Source: Holophagaceae bacterium
GTDB lineage: Bacteria > Acidobacteriota > Holophagae > Holophagales > Holophagaceae
Length of the DNA stretch: 64,000 nucleotides
Assembly (NCBI GenBank): GCA_016720465.1
Contig: JADKKO010000001.1
Span: 124,001 to 188,000, forward strand
Reading direction: 5' to 3'
Both the position numbers and the translations under genes were made by a program. The notes beneath the pieces are model-generated. The model saw nothing but the letters and a program-made list of their open reading frames with translations. It was not told where the DNA came from and did not search any database. This document shows, piece after piece, positions 60,983 through 64,000 of the stretch (the stretch's first letter is position 1; every line of letters starts with the position of its first letter).

Positions 60983-63900
60983 ATGTCCTTCCGTCGGGTT
61001 TGCCTGCTCCTCGCCACCGCGTCCGGCCTCGGATTGGCCCTGTCCTGCGGCGGAGATGCGGGGACGCCGCCTCCGGTGCCGGTGCTCCTGTCCATCAACC
61101 CCACCACGGCGCAGGTGACCGCAGGCGACACCCTCCAGTTCTCGGCGACGGTCACCGGCTCCCAGAACACGGGCGTGACCTGGTCGGTGGTGGAAGCCAC
61201 CGGCGGTTCCATCAATCCTGCCGGGCTCTACACGGCTCCTGAAACGCCGGGCTCCTTCCACGTGGTGGCCACCAGCCAGATTTCCAACACGCTCACCGCC
61301 ACCGCGCTCGTCGGCGTGCAGGCCAAGCCCGTCATCACGCTCTTCTCGGCCTCCCCGGCCACCGTGAACGCGGGCGAATCCAGCCTGCTCCAGATCGCCT
61401 ACACCGGCGGATACGGCATCATCGACAATGGCGTCGGCGCCGTCACCAGTGGGGACAATGCCAGGGTCGTCCCGGCGGCGACCACGACCTACACGCTGTC
61501 CGTGACGAACCTCATCGGCAGCAAGGCCACCCGCACCGCGACGGTCACGGTGCTCACGCAGCCTGCGATCACGTCGTTCACAGCGACGGCGAACCCCATG
61601 ACCCTGGGTTCGGGCACGCAACTGAGGCCCGTTTTTTCCGGGGGCACCGGCGCCGTGGACCAGGGCGTCGGAGCCGTCGCCAGCGGCGCCGCGATCCCGG
61701 TGAATCCAGCGGCCACTACGACCTACACGCTCACCGTGGCCAATGCGCTGGGCGCGTCGGTGACGCTACCCCTGACCCTGACGGTCGTCCCGGCCCCGGC
61801 CATCACCAGCTTCGCGGCCGTCTCCCCCACCATTTCCGTGGGCGGGAGCACCCGCTTGCTCGGCATCTTCGCCAACGGGACGGGATCGGTGGACAAGGGC
61901 GTCGGCGCAGTCGCCAGCGGGACGCCCTCGGCGGTCGTGAGTCCCGCGGCCACCACCACCTACACCCTGACGGTCACCAATGCCGCCGGGGCCCAGGCCA
62001 CCCGCACCGCCACCGTCACCGTCACGAACGGTCCGGCCATCACCTCGTTCACGGCGAACCACACCCAGGTGGATTTTGGCCAGACCGCCACGCTGCAATG
62101 GACCTTCACCGGAAATCCGACCTCACTGACGCTCGATGGCGTCGACGTGCTCAGCGGCCCCGCCAGCAAGGTGGTGAACCCCAGGCGCCGCCAGACCTAC
62201 ACCCTGGTGGCCACCAACGCCCAGGGCACCAACACGGCCCAACTCACCATCACCGCCCGGGGGCTGGATGTCTTCGCCGGGAACATCGGCGGTCCCGGCT
62301 CCCTGGATGGCACCGGAACCTCCGCCCAGTTGAACCAGCCCTTCTCGGGGGTCTCGGATCCGGCGGGGAACGTCTATTTCTGCGATACGGAGAACCACTC
62401 GATCCGCAAGGTCACGCCCGCCGGCGTGGTCACGACCTTCGCGGGGACCAGCGGCACGGCCGGGTACTCGGACGGAGTGTCCGTGTTCACGCTCTTCCGC
62501 AGGCCGAAGGGCATCTGCCGGGACGCGGCCGGCAATTTCTATGTGTCGGACACCGGGAACTACGTCATCCGGAAGATCGCCGCGGACGGCCAAGTCAGCA
62601 CCATCGCAGGCTCGGCGCAGACGAACGGATTCCATGACGGGCAGGGCGCCGACGCGGTGTTCGACCTGCCCCAGGGCATCGCCGTGGACGCCAGCGGCAA
62701 TCTCTTCGTGGCGGACTACAACAACCACGCCATCCGCCGCATCGATCCGGCCGGAAACGTCACGACCTTCGCGGGCCATGGGGGGCTCGCGGGGCAGACG
62801 GACGCCACCGGGACGGCCGCCTTCCTGTTCTGGCCCGTGGGCCTCGCCATGGATGGCAACTCGAATCTCTATGTCACCGAATTCGGCAACAGCACCATCC
62901 GCAAGATCACCTCCGGCGCCGTCGTGACCACCCTGGCGGGCAGCGCGCTCAATCCCGGAAGCCAGGATGGGACCGGCACGGCCGCGCGCTTCAACCAGCC
63001 GGCGGGCCTGTGCTTCGACCCGGCCGGGAACCTGATGGTGGCGGATATGGGCAACCACACCATCCGCAGGGTCACGTCCGCGGGCGTGGTGACCACCCCC
63101 GTCGGACAGGCGGGCGTGAGCGGATACGTGGACGCCAGCGCCAACCTAGCGACCTTCACGGCGCCGGGCGGCCTGGTGGCGCGGCCCGGAGGCACCCAAT
63201 TGGTGCTCGACACCGGCAACGACCTGCTCCGGGTCATCTCGGTCGACGCGGCGGTGACCACCCTCGCGGGGACTCCGGTGCGCGCGGGATCCACGGACGG
63301 CGATCTCTCCCAGGCCCTGTTCTCCATGCCCCAGGGCCTGGCGGTGGGCGCCGACGGATCCGTCTACGTGGCGGACACCGGCAACCACACCATCCGGAAA
63401 ATCAGCCCCGAAGGGCAGGTCACCACATTGGCCGGGCAGGCCGGGGTCCCCGGCGGGACCGATGGCGAGACCGGCGGGACCTTCAACGGTCCCCAGGCGC
63501 TGGCCGTGGACGGCGAGGGGAATGTGTACGTGGCCGATACGGGCAACCACGCCATCCGGGTCGTGTCCAGCCTCGGCGCGGTGCGGACCCTGGCGGGCAA
63601 GGCGGGCACGCCCGGCAGCGCCACCGGCCCGGGCGCCGATGCGCGCTTCGACACGCCCACCGGCATCGCCCTGGATGCGGCCGGCGCCGTGTACGTGGCC
63701 GACTCCAAGAACCATGTCATCCGCAAAGTGCTGAGCAATGGCACCACCACAACCTTCATCGGCGTTCCCAATGTCCAGGGCAACAACGACAACGCCTTCG
63801 GGCCGCCCCGGTTCTCCCTGCCCCAGGCCGTGGCCTTCAGCCCCGCCGGATTGCTCATCGCCGACACCGGGAACGGCACCATCCGCTCCGTCACGGCCGA

Positions 63901-64000
63901 TGGCCAGTCCAGCACCCTCGCGGGGCTGCCGGGGCTGTTCGGCACCACCGACGGCCAGAGCTTCAACGCCCGGTTCAACGGCTCCTCCGGCCTGGCCGTG
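60983..64000 (+). CDS. Ig-like plus NHL-repeat lipoprotein (3' end beyond window)
   Basis: Starts MSFRRVCLLLATASGLGLAL with lipobox LALSCGG and GGAG five bases ahead of the ATG; over 1000 residues are visible and the gene runs off the right edge. After the lipobox there are about five Ig-like modules of 70-80 residues, each ending near AATTTYTLTVTN. From about residue 430 NHL repeats follow (GNVYFCDTENHSIRKV, GNLFVADYNNHAIRRI, GSVYVADTGNHTIRKI, GNVYVADTGNHAIRVV), each with a VTTLAG phrase. Such proteins form surface propellers for ligand or polymer binding. It is transcribed divergently from the GMC operon. Confidence 0.85.
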   Translation, partial: MSFRRVCLLLATASGLGLALSCGGDAGTPPPVPVLLSINPTTAQVTAGDTLQFSATVTGSQNTGVTWSVVEATGGSINPAGLYTAPETPGSFHVVATSQISNTLTATALVGVQAKPVITLFSASPATVNAGESSLLQIAYTGGYGIIDNGVGAVTSGDNARVVPAATTTYTLSVTNLIGSKATRTATVTVLTQPAITSFTATANPMTLGSGTQLRPVFSGGTGAVDQGVGAVASGAAIPVNPAATTTYTLTVANALGASVTLPLTLTVVPAPAITSFAAVSPTISVGGSTRLLGIFANGTGSVDKGVGAVASGTPSAVVSPAATTTYTLTVTNAAGAQATRTATVTVTNGPAITSFTANHTQVDFGQTATLQWTFTGNPTSLTLDGVDVLSGPASKVVNPRRRQTYTLVATNAQGTNTAQLTITARGLDVFAGNIGGPGSLDGTGTSAQLNQPFSGVSDPAGNVYFCDTENHSIRKVTPAGVVTTFAGTSGTAGYSDGVSVFTLFRRPKGICRDAAGNFYVSDTGNYVIRKIAADGQVSTIAGSAQTNGFHDGQGADAVFDLPQGIAVDASGNLFVADYNNHAIRRIDPAGNVTTFAGHGGLAGQTDATGTAAFLFWPVGLAMDGNSNLYVTEFGNSTIRKITSGAVVTTLAGSALNPGSQDGTGTAARFNQPAGLCFDPAGNLMVADMGNHTIRRVTSAGVVTTPVGQAGVSGYVDASANLATFTAPGGLVARPGGTQLVLDTGNDLLRVISVDAAVTTLAGTPVRAGSTDGDLSQALFSMPQGLAVGADGSVYVADTGNHTIRKISPEGQVTTLAGQAGVPGGTDGETGGTFNGPQALAVDGEGNVYVADTGNHAIRVVSSLGAVRTLAGKAGTPGSATGPGADARFDTPTGIALDAAGAVYVADSKNHVIRKVLSNGTTTTFIGVPNVQGNNDNAFGPPRFSLPQAVAFSPAGLLIADTGNGTIRSVTADGQSSTLAGLPGLFGTTDGQSFNARFNGSSGLAV

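Overview
The window is a high-GC, densely packed bacterial chromosome segment. Gene content points to Acidobacteriota, most likely Holophagae (Geothrix/Holophaga-like). The indicators are an acidobacterial-style TonB-dependent receptor, periplasmic propeller sensors fused to GGDEF, a BNR/sortilin-like exported protein, an NHL-repeat lipoprotein and a FeoA-FeoB-Cys-rich cassette. This assignment is inference from gene content; no rRNA or tRNA gene is present to confirm it.

Layout. 1-9 kb: the 3' end of a TonB-dependent receptor, a long SPFH/band-7 protein, an MFS carrier, a methyltransferase, an exported aminopeptidase P and an odd tautomerase-like/winged-helix protein. 9-18 kb: Fur, adenosine deaminase, a frameshifted NrnA-like phosphoesterase, GTP cyclohydrolase II, a large exported BNR-repeat protein, then a minus-strand group pgsA / AI-2E-type permease / rluB-like. 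18-24 kb: the ferrous iron uptake operon feoA-feoB-Cys-rich protein, a lone MshEN-domain protein and miaB. 23.7-30 kb: two tandem paralogous sensors (propeller, membrane helix, diguanylate cyclase). 30-39 kb: yicC, an N-terminally extended nitronate monooxygenase-like protein, DUF1684, radA, fhs and tryptophanase. 39-45 kb: a CLC-F type fluoride exporter candidate preceded by a partial fluoride-riboswitch-like sequence, an MFS carrier, then the three AmmeMemoRadiSam genes. 45-54 kb: HAD phosphatase, pyrophosphatase, a lipoprotein, hutI, a B12-binding protein, glutamate dehydrogenase, a PEP/pyruvate-binding protein and ornithine aminotransferase. 54-64 kb: aldehyde dehydrogenase and a convergent three-gene operon (small subunit, Fe-S type GMC oxidoreductase, TPP enzyme), then the start of a very long Ig/NHL-repeat lipoprotein.

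Working together: several genes form an amino-acid and C1 theme (glutamate dehydrogenase, ornithine aminotransferase, imidazolonepropionase, tryptophanase, formate-THF ligase). The sensors and exported repeat proteins suggest surface sensing, and the Fur and Feo genes indicate an iron-aware lifestyle.

The most unusual material is between genes. A dispersed two-hairpin repeat occurs at the 5' end of miaB (two tandem copies) and the 3' end of yicC (one copy). In both places it is bracketed by a 34- or 53-bp direct duplication of the gene terminus, so the gene stays intact. Copies differ by a compensatory base-pair change. A second, heterogeneous class of large intergenic inverted repeats lies at about 12.55, 33.1, 39.2, 44.8, 55.1 and 57.0 kb. 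Three otherwise well-conserved genes (nrnA-like, the AmmeMemoRadiSam radical SAM gene and the TPP enzyme) each carry a single-base frameshift in a C or G run, which suggests either assembly homopolymer errors or real decay.
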